A DNA stretch of 64,000 nucleotides from Rhizobium sp. SG_E_25_P2 (GTDB taxonomy: Bacteria; Pseudomonadota; Alphaproteobacteria; Rhizobiales; Rhizobiaceae): positions 60,812 through 124,811 of the forward strand of contig NZ_JARXVM010000019.1 of assembly GCF_029892285.1 (NCBI RefSeq). The letters run 5' to 3'. The notes beneath the pieces are model-generated. The model ran no database searches, was not told the origin of the DNA, and saw only the letters and a list, made by a program, of their open reading frames with translations. Positions within the stretch are counted from its first letter, which is position 1. The number at the start of each line of letters is the position of its first letter. Position numbers and translations under genes: made by a program. Positions 26,367 to 34,658 of the stretch are shown in pieces.

Positions 26367-27869
26367 ATGAGCATAGTCGATGTCCGCACCCCCGATCCGA
26401 AACGTTTCATCGCCGGCGCGACCGGTGATTGGGAAGTGGTGATCGGGATGGAAGTCCATGCCCAGGTCACCAGCCAGTCCAAGCTCTTTTCGGGAGCTTC
26501 GACCGAGTTCGGCCGGCCGCAGAACGCCAATGTGTCGCTCGTCGACGCCGCCATGCCGGGCATGCTGCCCGTCATCAACGAGGAATGCGTCAAGCAGGCC
26601 GTGCGCACGGGGCTTGGCCTGAAGGCTGAGATCAAGCATCGCTCGGTGTTCGACCGCAAGAATTATTTCTATCCCGACCTGCCGCAGGGCTACCAGATCT
26701 CGCAGTTCAAGGATCCCATCGTCGGCGAGGGCAAGATCGTCATTTCGCTCGGTCCGGATCGCCAGGGCCAGTTCGAGGATATCGAAATCGGCATCGAGCG
26801 CCTGCATCTCGAGCAGGACGCCGGCAAGTCGCTGCATGACCAGCATCCGACCATGTCCTATGTCGACCTCAACCGCTCCGGCGTGGCGCTGATGGAAATC
26901 GTCTCCAAGCCCGACATGCGCTCGTCGGACGAGGCCAAGGCCTATATGACGAAGCTGCGCTCCATCCTGCGCTATCTCGGCACCTGCGACGGCAATATGG
27001 ACGAGGGCTCGATGCGCGCCGACGTCAACGTCTCCGTGCGCAAGCCGGGCGGCGAATTCGGCACCCGTTGCGAGATCAAGAACGTCAACTCGATCCGCTT
27101 CATCGGCCAGGCCATCGAATATGAAGCGCGCCGCCAGATCGCCATTCTGGAGGAGGGCGGTTCGATCGATCAGGAAACCCGGCTGTTCGACGCCGGCAAG
27201 GGCGAGACCCGTTCGATGCGCTCCAAGGAAGACGCGCATGACTATCGCTATTTCCCCGATCCGGACCTTTTGCCGCTCGAATTCGACAACGCCTTCGTCG
27301 CCACGCTTCTGGCCGATCTGCCGGAACTGCCCGACGACAAGAAAGAGCGTTTCGTTCGGGATCTCGGCCTGACTGTCTATGACGCCTCGGTCCTGGTGTC
27401 GGAAAAGGCGATCGCCGATTATTACGAAAAGCTGGCCGAGGGCCGCGACGCCAAGATCGCCGCCAACTGGGTGATCAACGATCTGCTCGGCGCGCTCAAC
27501 AAGGCGGGCAAGGGCATCGAGGACAGCCCGGTCAGCCCGCTGCAGCTCGGCTCCATCCTCGATCTGATCAAGGACGGCGTTATTTCCGGCAAGCTGGCCA
27601 AGGATCTGTTCGAAATCGTCTTCACCGAAGGCGGCGATCCCGCCGAGATCGTCGAAGCCCGCGGCATGAAGCAGGTCACCGACACCGGCGCGATCGAAAA
27701 GGCTGTTGACGACATCATCGCCGCCAATCCCGATCAGGTCGAAAAGGTCAAGGCCAAGCCGACGCTGGCTGGCTGGTTCGTGGGCCAGGTGATGAAATCG
27801 ACCGGCGGCAAGGCCAATCCGCAGGCGGTGCAGGCGCTGGTCAAGGCCAAGCTCGGCCTCGAAGACTGA
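26367..27869 (+). CDS. gatB: Asp-tRNA(Asn)/Glu-tRNA(Gln) amidotransferase subunit B
   Basis: The 500-residue tRNA-binding and kinase subunit of GatCAB. Motifs include [20 protein letters not shown] at the N-terminus, [17 protein letters not shown] [20 protein letters not shown] and [20 protein letters not shown]. The C-terminal YqeY domain ends in [13 protein letters not shown]. It is apart from gatC-gatA by about 10 kb. A GNAT gene follows after 6 bases and is probably co-transcribed. Confidence 0.97.
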   Translation: MSIVDVRTPDPKRFIAGATGDWEVVIGMEVHAQVTSQSKLFSGASTEFGRPQNANVSLVDAAMPGMLPVINEECVKQAVRTGLGLKAEIKHRSVFDRKNYFYPDLPQGYQISQFKDPIVGEGKIVISLGPDRQGQFEDIEIGIERLHLEQDAGKSLHDQHPTMSYVDLNRSGVALMEIVSKPDMRSSDEAKAYMTKLRSILRYLGTCDGNMDEGSMRADVNVSVRKPGGEFGTRCEIKNVNSIRFIGQAIEYEARRQIAILEEGGSIDQETRLFDAGKGETRSMRSKEDAHDYRYFPDPDLLPLEFDNAFVATLLADLPELPDDKKERFVRDLGLTVYDASVLVSEKAIADYYEKLAEGRDAKIAANWVINDLLGALNKAGKGIEDSPVSPLQLGSILDLIKDGVISGKLAKDLFEIVFTEGGDPAEIVEARGMKQVTDTGAIEKAVDDIIAANPDQVEKVKAKPTLAGWFVGQVMKSTGGKANPQAVQALVKAKLGLED

Positions 27870-27875
27870 TCGCGG

Positions 27876-28376
27876 ATGTTCTTCATTCGCACAGCCTCGG
27901 AAGGCGATCTCAAAGCCGTCTCCGCCCTTCTCGGGCGGAGCTGGCATGCGACCTATGACGCGCTCTATGGCGCCGACAAGGTCAGTGAGATCACCGCCGC
28001 CTGGCATTCGGTCGCGGCGCTCTCGGCGCGGCTCAAGCGGCCCGATTCGGAATTCGTGGTGGCCGACGACGGCAAGGCGATCGGCGGCATGGCCTATGCG
28101 GCCATGGCTGAAGGCGAAAGCGACGTCGCCATTCTTCACATGATCTATGTCGAACCTGGCCTGACGGGGCAGGGCGTCGGTCGCGACCTGTTCGCCGAAG
28201 TGGAAACCTGCTTTCCCTCGGCCCAGCGCATGCGGCTCGACGTCGAGCCGAAGAATGAGCGCGCTATCGCCTTCTACACCGGTCTCGGTTTTGCCGAAGT
28301 CGGCCGGACCAAGAATTGCGGGTCCCAGAATTCCGGCATCCCCGCGCTCATCCTCGAGAAGACGCTGAGCTTCTGA
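27876..28376 (+). CDS. GNAT family N-acetyltransferase
   Basis: A 166-residue acetyltransferase with the acetyl-CoA motif YVEPGLTGQGVGRDLFAEVE (Q-G-V-G-R) around residue 90-110 and the usual C-terminal segment VEPKNERAIAFYTGLGFAEV. It begins 6 bases after gatB, and the same pairing is known to me from rhizobia. The substrate is unknown. It converges with the SIS-domain gene without a gap between the stops. Confidence 0.9.
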   Translation: MFFIRTASEGDLKAVSALLGRSWHATYDALYGADKVSEITAAWHSVAALSARLKRPDSEFVVADDGKAIGGMAYAAMAEGESDVAILHMIYVEPGLTGQGVGRDLFAEVETCFPSAQRMRLDVEPKNERAIAFYTGLGFAEVGRTKNCGSQNSGIPALILEKTLSF

Positions 28377-28937
28377 TCATTCCAGATTGGTGTGGCGGGC
28401 GCGCATGGTGTTCGCCGTCTCGCCCATCCGGTCACGCAGCCGGATCACCAGAATTTCAAACAGCATGAACTGTGCGCCCTCAAACAGGCTGCCCATCGGC
28501 AGGAAGGATGTCGGCTGATCCTCGTCGCGCGCCATGGTCTGGGCGGGAATGGTCAGCATGGCGTCGCTGAGCGTTGAAATCGCCCCTTCCGGTTCTGCGG
28601 TGATCACGGCGATTTCCGCGCCGGCGGCCTTTGCCGTCCTCGCCAGCGCATCGACGGTGGAGAGATAGCCGGGGCCGCAACTGACCAGCAGCAAATCACC
28701 CGCTCCAAGCGGCGGCGTGGTCATATCGCCGACCATGTGGACATCGAGACCGAGATGATAGAGCCGCATGCACAGCGCGCGCATCATCAACCCCTCGCGA
28801 CCGCAGCCATAGATCGCGACGCGGCGCGGAATCATCAGATGCGAAACAAGCGCCTCCAGTTCCGCCTCGTCGGTCTGGTAGAGGCAGGCGCTGATTTCGC
28901 CGAGGGCGCGGGCGGCGAGATCGCCGAGATCTGTCAT
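28377..28937 (-). CDS. SIS domain protein, similar to 6-phospho-3-hexuloisomerase
   Basis: A 186-residue phosphosugar-binding protein. The SIS core reads RVAIYGCGREGLMMRALCMR, then VHMVGDMTTPPLGAGDLLLV and SCGPGYLSTVDALARTAKAA, and it ends in LSDAMLTIPAQTMA and an FLPMGSLFEGAQFMLFEILV segment typical of the PHI family. PHI converts hexulose-6-phosphate to fructose-6-phosphate; no partner hexulose-phosphate synthase is in view, so the substrate is open. ATG at 28937 is chosen because it places the start just after the stop of the upstream gene (28940) and matches family length. Confidence 0.8.
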   Translation of the reverse strand: MTDLGDLAARALGEISACLYQTDEAELEALVSHLMIPRRVAIYGCGREGLMMRALCMRLYHLGLDVHMVGDMTTPPLGAGDLLLVSCGPGYLSTVDALARTAKAAGAEIAVITAEPEGAISTLSDAMLTIPAQTMARDEDQPTSFLPMGSLFEGAQFMLFEILVIRLRDRMGETANTMRARHTNLE

Positions 28938-28939
28938 TC

Positions 28940-29356
28940 TCAATTCTCCATCATCGCTTTGCCGTCCGGATCGTAGATCTGGGCGGTGGCGCATTCCATC
29001 AATTGCGTCTTGCGTTCGGGATTGCAGGCCAGTTGGCCGGCAGCTTCGGCTTCGGCGCGGCTCGACCAGCCGCAATGATATTCATGCCAATGCGGGCCTT
29101 CGGTGGATTGCATGAACACGTCGACCGTCCAGCCGCTCTGGCACCAGGTCATTTCCAGGCAATCCTCGCGGACCGCTCCGCCGGCTTCGCATTTGTCCTT
29201 GGCGCAGTCGAAGGCTTCCGCCGCTGTCGCACCGATGCAGACGCCGCCGGATTGTTCGACGGCCTGTACGATGGCGATGCCGTCGGCGTGCGCCGCGCTC
29301 ACAGCCGCAACTGCCAGAACCAAGGCGACTGTCGCCCGCATGAACATTCGCATCAT
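28940..29356 (-). CDS. secreted cysteine-rich protein, hypothetical
   Basis: A 138-residue protein with a clear signal peptide (FMRATVALVLAVAAVSAAHA) and eight cysteines in the mature part, e.g. GVCIGATAAEAFDCAKDKC and EDCLEMTWCQSGW, then EYHCGWSSRAEAEAAGQLAC. These could form disulfides in the periplasm. Start codons at 29356 and 29353 both follow GGGAGA. It lies two bases upstream of the SIS gene on the same strand. I do not recognise the family and infer no role. Confidence 0.75.
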   Translation of the reverse strand: MMRMFMRATVALVLAVAAVSAAHADGIAIVQAVEQSGGVCIGATAAEAFDCAKDKCEAGGAVREDCLEMTWCQSGWTVDVFMQSTEGPHWHEYHCGWSSRAEAEAAGQLACNPERKTQLMECATAQIYDPDGKAMMEN

Positions 29357-29550
29357 CGTCTCCCGCGCTCCCCTTGCATTGCATCGCGCCGCTCCGGTGC
29401 GGACATTGGCCGCGGCAGAACCGTTTTGCAAGCTGAAGCAAGACCATTTTGCGAGACAGAGTGCTGGACTTTCTTGCTGCGCGGCGGCATAAGCAGAGCA
29501 TTCCTTCGGGCGCGGGGAGTCTCGCGCCGCATATTCAGGGTTCCCGACTC

Positions 29551-29946
29551 ATGAAGCTTCTCCTGCAGATTTTCACCTGGTGGAATGGTCAAACCATCGG
29601 CACGCGGTTTCACACCTGGCGCTTCGGCAAAAAGGTGGGACAGGACGAGTTGGGCAACACCTATTACACCGGCGGCAAGGACAGCGAAGGCCGCACCCGT
29701 CGCTGGGTGGTCTATAACGGTTACGCCGACGCCAGCGCCATTCCGCCGGGCTGGCATGGCTGGATGCATTACCGCACCGACGTTCCGCCGACCGAACAGT
29801 CCTATGTCGCCCGCGACTGGGAAAAGGCGCATCGCGCCAACCCGACCGGTTCCGCCGCCGCCTATCGCCCCAAGGGTTCTCTCGCCACGGGCGGCGAGCG
29901 CGATCGCGTGACCGGCGATTACGACGCCTGGACGCCGCGCGGCTGA
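29551..29946 (+). CDS. NADH:ubiquinone oxidoreductase subunit NDUFA12 family
   Basis: A 131-residue accessory subunit of respiratory complex I, homologous to the mitochondrial B17.2/NDUFA12 protein. Recognisable features are FTWWNGQTIGTRFHTWRFGK, DELGNTYYTGGKD, RRWVVYNGYADASAIPPGWH and the C-terminal YDAWTPRG. It is typical of alphaproteobacteria. The ATG at 29551 is the family start. A DUF2155 gene follows on the same strand. Confidence 0.93.
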   Translation: MKLLLQIFTWWNGQTIGTRFHTWRFGKKVGQDELGNTYYTGGKDSEGRTRRWVVYNGYADASAIPPGWHGWMHYRTDVPPTEQSYVARDWEKAHRANPTGSAAAYRPKGSLATGGERDRVTGDYDAWTPRG

Positions 29947-30010
29947 GGCCTCCCTTCATCCGGCCATAATTGCCGTCTAACGCACACCGCATGGCCGGAG
30001 ACCGCGATAC

Positions 30011-30640
30011 GTGAACGGAATGACATCGATATTGGCGCGTGCGATGGGGCTGCGGACGCTATTGTCCGCCGTGTACCTGATGGGATTTTGCCTGGCCTCC
30101 GCGCCGGCAGAGGCGGCGAAGATCAAGAACGCCGTGGCTGAATTCGCCGGGCTGGACAAGATCACCGGCCGCACCACCACCTTTGACGTCTACATGGATG
30201 AAACCGTGCAGTTCGGCGCGCTGCAAGTGACGCCGCGCGTCTGTTTCAGTCGCGACGAAACCGAAGCGCAAAAGCAGTCCACTTTCGTTGAGGTCGACGA
30301 AATCACGCTGGACCGCAAGATCCGTCGCATCTTTAGCGGCTGGATGTTTGCCGCCTCTCCGGGCCTCAACGCGGTGGACCATCCGATCTATGATATCTGG
30401 CTGACCGGCTGCAAACAGTCCTCCGACGTGCCGGCTCCGGACGGCTTCAAGATCGACACCACGCCGATCCCCGATCCAAAGACCGAGGCGCCGGCCGCCG
30501 ACGCGCCACAGACGCCGAGCCTTGAGCCCGCGCCGCCGGCCGATGGCGACACGCTCACTCCCGACGCGCCTGTTGACATGCAAAACCTTCCGGATCTGAC
30601 CAATCCCGATCAAAACTTTGGCGATTTCAACGCCAATTGA
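30011..30640 (+). CDS. DUF2155 domain-containing exported protein
   Basis: A 209-residue protein with a signal sequence (LLSAVYLMGFCLASAPAEAA), a conserved domain of about 90 residues (KNAVAEFAGLDKITGRTTTF ... CFSRDETEAQKQSTFVEVDE ... FSGWMFAASPGLNAVDHPIYD) and a proline-rich C-terminal tail. The function is unknown. The usual alphaproteobacterial order NDUFA12-DUF2155-aat is kept. GTG at 30011 and ATG at 30020 are both possible starts. Confidence 0.88.
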   Translation: MNGMTSILARAMGLRTLLSAVYLMGFCLASAPAEAAKIKNAVAEFAGLDKITGRTTTFDVYMDETVQFGALQVTPRVCFSRDETEAQKQSTFVEVDEITLDRKIRRIFSGWMFAASPGLNAVDHPIYDIWLTGCKQSSDVPAPDGFKIDTTPIPDPKTEAPAADAPQTPSLEPAPPADGDTLTPDAPVDMQNLPDLTNPDQNFGDFNAN

Positions 30641-30655
30641 GTTCGTCGATCAGGT

Positions 30656-31267
30656 TCAGAAATCCAGATCCGGCGACTGCATGGCTAGATCCAGCAATTT
30701 CTCATAGTCGCGCTTGGGCACGTCGATCGCGCCGAATGTCTTGAGATGTTCGGTGGTGAATTGTGTGTCGAGCAGCGTGAAGCCCTTGTCGCGCAGGCGC
30801 TCCACCAGATGCACGAGACAGATCTTGGAGGCGTCGGTGCGGCGCGAAAACATGCTCTCGCCGAAAAAGGCCGAGCCGAGCGAGACGCCGTAGAGTCCGC
30901 CCACCAGCTCATCCCCCTCCCAGGTCTCCACGGAATGGGCGTAACCCAGCCGGTGCAGTTCCTTGTAGAGCAGCAGGATCAGTGGATTGATCCAGGTGGA
31001 GGGGCGATCCGGCGCGGGTTCGCCGCATTTGGCGATCACCTGATCGAAGGCGGTGTTGACCCTGATGTCAAAGGGGCGCTTGCGGATGGTCTTGGCGAGG
31101 CTTTTGGAAATATGGAAGCCGTCTAGCGGGATAACGCCGCGAATCTCGGGTTCGACCCAGAAAATCTCCGGGTCGTCGGCGGATTCCGCCATCGGAAACA
31201 GCCCCGCGGCATAGGCGCGGAGCAGGATTTCGGGCGTGATGGCGGCAGTATGCGAAGAACGCGCCAT
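30656..31267 (-). CDS. aat: leucyl/phenylalanyl-tRNA-protein transferase
   Basis: Attaches Leu or Phe to N-terminal Arg/Lys residues, marking proteins for ClpAP. The 203-residue protein has [20 protein letters not shown], the motifs [14 protein letters not shown] and [20 protein letters not shown], and [20 protein letters not shown]. The start at 31267 (ATG) is preferred over a GTG one codon earlier. It lies 12 bases downstream of accC on the same strand. Confidence 0.96.
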   Translation of the reverse strand: MARSSHTAAITPEILLRAYAAGLFPMAESADDPEIFWVEPEIRGVIPLDGFHISKSLAKTIRKRPFDIRVNTAFDQVIAKCGEPAPDRPSTWINPLILLLYKELHRLGYAHSVETWEGDELVGGLYGVSLGSAFFGESMFSRRTDASKICLVHLVERLRDKGFTLLDTQFTTEHLKTFGAIDVPKRDYEKLLDLAMQSPDLDF

Positions 31268-31279
31268 CACGCAGATCCG

Positions 31280-32620
31280 TCAGTCATTGGCCAGATAATG
31301 TTCGAGCCAATGGATGTCGTAATCCCCATTGGCGATGTCCGGATTGGACACAAGATCCTGGAACAATGGCAGCGTGGTCTTGATGCCGTCGATGACGAAT
31401 TCGTCGAGCACGCGGCGAAGGCGCATCATGCATTCGACGCGGGTGCGTCCATGCACGATCAGCTTGCCGATCAGGCTGTCATAATAGGGCGGGATCTTGT
31501 AGCCGGCATAGACGCCGGAATCGACGCGGACGCCGAGGCCGCCAGGCGCATGGAAATGCGTGATGGTGCCGGGCGAGGGGACGAAGGTCCGGGGATCTTC
31601 GGCGTTGATGCGGCATTCGATGGCGTGGCCCGAAAACACGATCTCGTCCTGGGTGACCGACAGGCCGTTGCCGGAGGCGACACGGATCTGTTCGTGCACG
31701 AGGTCGATGCCGGTGATGGCTTCGGTGACCGGATGCTCCACCTGCAGGCGGGTGTTCATTTCGATGAAATAGAACTCGCCATTCTCATAGAGAAACTCGA
31801 TCGTGCCGGCGCCGCGATATTTCAGCTTCCGCATGGCGTCGGCGCAGATCTGGCCGATCTTCATCCGCTGCTCGACATTGAGCGCCGGAGAATTGGCTTC
31901 TTCCCAGATCTTCTGGTGCCGGCGCTGCAGCGAGCAGTCGCGCTCGCCGAGATGGATGGCGTTGCCTGCGCCGTCGCCAAACACCTGGATTTCGATATGC
32001 CGCGGCTTGCCGAGATACTTCTCCATGTAGACGGAGTCGTTGCCAAAGGCGTTGGCGGCTTCCGAGCGGGCGGTGTTGAAGGCTTCCAGCAGGTCTTCTT
32101 CGGTCTTGGCGACTTTCATGCCGCGACCGCCGCCGCCGGCGGTGGCCTTGATCAGCACGGGATAGCCGATCTCGCGCGCCGTCTTGATGGCGTCCTCATC
32201 CGACAGCACTTCTCCGGCCGAACCCGGCACCACCGGAATGCCGAGATCCTGCGCCGTCTGCTTGGCGGTGATCTTGTCGCCCATGATGCGGATGTGATCC
32301 GCCGTCGGGCCGATAAAGGTGATGCCGTGGGCGTCGAGGATGTCGGCGAACTTGGCGTTTTCCGACAAAAAGCCGTAACCCGGATGCACGGCGTCAGCGC
32401 CGGTGATTTCGCAAGCGGCGACGATCTGGTGGATGTTCAGATAGCTGTCGCGCGACGGCGGCGGGCCGATGCAGACGCTCTCGTCGGCGAGACGCACATG
32501 CATGGCGTCCGAATCGGCGGTCGAATGCACGGCCACAGTGGCGATGCCGAGCTCTTTACAAGCGCGCAGCACGCGAAGGGCGATTTCGCCGCGATTGGCA
32601 ATGAGGATCTTGGAGATCAT
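31280..32620 (-). CDS. accC: acetyl-CoA carboxylase, biotin carboxylase subunit
   Basis: ATP-dependent carboxylation of the biotin on AccB, the first half reaction of malonyl-CoA synthesis. The 446-residue protein has the ATP-grasp glycine loop [20 protein letters not shown] and the metal-binding [20 protein letters not shown]. It starts [20 protein letters not shown]. It forms an operon with accB (upstream, 10-base gap) and, further up, aroQ; aat follows. Each gap in the set is 8-20 bases. Confidence 0.98.
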   Translation of the reverse strand: MISKILIANRGEIALRVLRACKELGIATVAVHSTADSDAMHVRLADESVCIGPPPSRDSYLNIHQIVAACEITGADAVHPGYGFLSENAKFADILDAHGITFIGPTADHIRIMGDKITAKQTAQDLGIPVVPGSAGEVLSDEDAIKTAREIGYPVLIKATAGGGGRGMKVAKTEEDLLEAFNTARSEAANAFGNDSVYMEKYLGKPRHIEIQVFGDGAGNAIHLGERDCSLQRRHQKIWEEANSPALNVEQRMKIGQICADAMRKLKYRGAGTIEFLYENGEFYFIEMNTRLQVEHPVTEAITGIDLVHEQIRVASGNGLSVTQDEIVFSGHAIECRINAEDPRTFVPSPGTITHFHAPGGLGVRVDSGVYAGYKIPPYYDSLIGKLIVHGRTRVECMMRLRRVLDEFVIDGIKTTLPLFQDLVSNPDIANGDYDIHWLEHYLAND

Positions 32621-32630
32621 GGGATCCGCC

Positions 32631-33104
32631 TTATTCGATCACAAGCAGGGGCTCGCCGAATTCGACGGGCGCGGCGTCGCCGACCATGATGGCGGCGATC
32701 TTGCCGGAGCGCGGCGCCGGGATCTGGTTCATGGTTTTCATCGCTTCGATGATCAGCACGGTCTGGCCTTCCTTGACCTGTTGACCGACAGTCACGAAGG
32801 GAGCGGAGCCCGGGGCCGGCGAATGGTAGCAGGTGCCCACCATCGGCGAGGGAAGTGTGAAACCTGCCGGCGCTGCGGGCGCGGCTTCTGCGGCGACCGC
32901 CGCCGGGGCAGGCGCGACCATCGGCGACGCGGGCATGGCGTAAGCCGGCATCGAGGCCTGGGCGAACACCTGCTGCATATTGCGGGAAACGCGGATGCGC
33001 ATATCCGCCTGCTCGACTTCGATCTCGGTCAGATCGGTGTCCTTGAGGATGTTGGCCAGATCGCGGATCAGCGCCTGATCAATGCCCGTCTTCTTCTCAG
33101 CCAT
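32631..33104 (-). CDS. accB: acetyl-CoA carboxylase biotin carboxyl carrier protein
   Basis: A 157-residue biotin carrier with the biotinylated lysine in [16 protein letters not shown]. An alanine/proline-rich linker (about residues 50-85) joins an N-terminal helix region to the C-terminal biotinyl domain, as usual. It follows aroQ after 20 bases and precedes accC by 10 bases. Confidence 0.98.
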   Translation of the reverse strand: MAEKKTGIDQALIRDLANILKDTDLTEIEVEQADMRIRVSRNMQQVFAQASMPAYAMPASPMVAPAPAAVAAEAAPAAPAGFTLPSPMVGTCYHSPAPGSAPFVTVGQQVKEGQTVLIIEAMKTMNQIPAPRSGKIAAIMVGDAAPVEFGEPLLVIE

Positions 33105-33124
33105 TTTTCAATGTCCTATTATCG

Positions 33125-33562
33125 TTATGTGACGATCGTCCTGGCGGCCTGCATGGCCAGTATGTATGAATGCGCTCCGAAACCGCAGATCACGCCCTTC
33201 ACCGCCGGCGCTGTCCAGGTCTTGTGGCGGAATTCCTCCCGCGCATGAATGTTGGACAGATGCAGTTCGATCACCGGGATGGAGATGGCGCGGATCGCGT
33301 CATGCAGCGCAATCGACGTATGGCCGTAGGCGCCGGGATTGATCAGCGCGGCCACGGCCTTGTCATTGGCTTCATGCAGCCAGTCGATCAGCACGCCTTC
33401 GTGATTGGATTGGCGAAAATCCACCGAAAAACCCAGTTCCGCGCCCGTCTTGCGGCAATCGTCCGCGATGGTCTCGAGCGTGGCGGCGCCATAAATTCCC
33501 GGCTCCCGCTTGCCAAGCATATTGAGGTTGGGGCCGTTCAAAATATAGACAGTCTGGGTCAT
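33125..33562 (-). CDS. aroQ: 3-dehydroquinate dehydratase, type II
   Basis: Third step of the shikimate pathway. The 145-residue protein begins MTQTVYILNGPNLNMLGKRE with the catalytic tyrosine in GIYG, contains QSNHEGVLIDWLHEA and INPGAYGHTSIALHDAI, and closes with ELHLSNIHAREEFRHKT. The ATG at 33562 follows GGAAGAATGG. It is first of an aroQ-accB-accC-aat gene row on the minus strand, following dsbA by 141 bases. Confidence 0.96.
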   Translation of the reverse strand: MTQTVYILNGPNLNMLGKREPGIYGAATLETIADDCRKTGAELGFSVDFRQSNHEGVLIDWLHEANDKAVAALINPGAYGHTSIALHDAIRAISIPVIELHLSNIHAREEFRHKTWTAPAVKGVICGFGAHSYILAMQAARTIVT

Positions 33563-33659
33563 CCATTCTTCCTGAATGCACGCATCCCCTCCTATAGACC
33601 GGGGAGGGTGACAGAGAAAGGGCCGCGTGGCGCCAGACTGGTTGTACACAGGCGGGACG

Positions 33660-33691
33660 GCCGGGAAAGCCATTTATTCGCTTTTCCCGGC
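33660..33691. terminator. hairpin in the dsbA-aroQ intergenic region
   Basis: GCCGGGAAAGC at 33660-33670 pairs, with one bulge, with GCTTTTCCCGGC at 33680-33691. It lies 12 bases past the dsbA stop on the minus strand. The T-run is on the + strand side only (33692-33695), so its use as a dsbA terminator is uncertain. Confidence 0.4.
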
Positions 33692-33703
33692 TTTTGCAAC
33701 AAA

Positions 33704-34459
33704 TCAGCAGACGGTCTTGCCGCACTGGCCGACATTGGCGATCTTCTGGTTAAGCGCGTCTGCGCCGACCGCGCCGAAAATCGCCTCATTGCCGATCACA
33801 TAAGAGGGGGTGCCTGAAATGCCGAGATCGGTGGCGAGCTTGTAGGCGTCCTGGACCCGGGCGTCGAAACCGGGCTTGCCCATCTCGGCGCGCAGGGCGT
33901 CTTCGGTCACGCCGAGTTTCTTGGCGACGTCAATGGCGCGGGCTTCGTCGGCATGGTCGCCGCCCAGCAGTTCGCGGTGAAATTCGCCGTATTTCTCGGG
34001 CGCGATGTTGCGGAAGGCGTCAGACACTTTATGAGCCGCCACCGAGTCGGGGCCGAGAATCGGGAATTCCTTCAACACGAAGCGGACATCGGGATTCGAC
34101 TTCACGATCACGTCCATGTCCTTCATGGCGCGGCGGCAATAGCCGCAATTGTAATCGAAGAATTCGACGACAGTGACCTTGCCCTGGGGGTTGCCGACCG
34201 ACAGATCGTAAGGCGCATTGAAAATCAGCTCCTTGTTGGCGTCGACGCCGATCTTGGCCTGGGCCATGCGCGCTTCGTTCTGCTTCTTCTCAAGCGCCTG
34301 CTGCATCTCCATGAGCATGTCAGGATGCTCGAGCAGATAGTCCCGAACAATAGCGCCGATCTCGTCCTTCTGCGTGCTGGAGAAACTATCGGCGGCGTTT
34401 GCGGGCTGAAGCGCCGCCGCCAGCGAAAGAAGCGCGGCCGCCCAGGTCATTGTCTTCAT
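33704..34459 (-). CDS. DsbA family thiol:disulfide oxidoreductase
   Basis: A 251-residue periplasmic thioredoxin-fold protein. Signal peptide at residues 1-23 (WAAALLSLAAALQPANAA), then a helical N-terminal extension, then the redox motif CGYC in FFDYNCGYCRRAMKDMD and the cis-proline in GISGTPSYVIGN. The long N-terminal region and DsbA-like order resemble the Com1/ScsC group rather than classical DsbA. It precedes aroQ on the same strand but a 141-base gap and hairpin separate them. Confidence 0.9.
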   Translation of the reverse strand: MKTMTWAAALLSLAAALQPANAADSFSSTQKDEIGAIVRDYLLEHPDMLMEMQQALEKKQNEARMAQAKIGVDANKELIFNAPYDLSVGNPQGKVTVVEFFDYNCGYCRRAMKDMDVIVKSNPDVRFVLKEFPILGPDSVAAHKVSDAFRNIAPEKYGEFHRELLGGDHADEARAIDVAKKLGVTEDALRAEMGKPGFDARVQDAYKLATDLGISGTPSYVIGNEAIFGAVGADALNQKIANVGQCGKTVC

Positions 34460-34594
34460 TGTCGATCATCCTCTCATGCGCCTGATTTGGCGGCGTCGAG
34501 CTGTTTATAATGGTCGCCTGCAGGCGTGGAAACAGAAAAAGGCGGTTGTGCGGCCGCTCTCGCGGGATCGTGACATGACCATCCCGAAATGCGA

Positions 34595-34624
34595 AAGGCC
34601 CGTCTCGCAATGGAGACGGGCCTT
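34595..34624 (-). terminator. terminator hairpin downstream of rne
   Basis: AAGGCCCGTCTC at 34595-34606 and GAGACGGGCCTT at 34613-34624 form a perfect 12-bp stem with a 6-base loop. On the minus strand it is followed by TTTCGCATTTC, a weak U-tract. It lies 34 bases past the rne stop. Confidence 0.75.
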
Positions 34625-34658
34625 GAACGCTCAGCCTTTGATCAGGCGGATGATGGCA

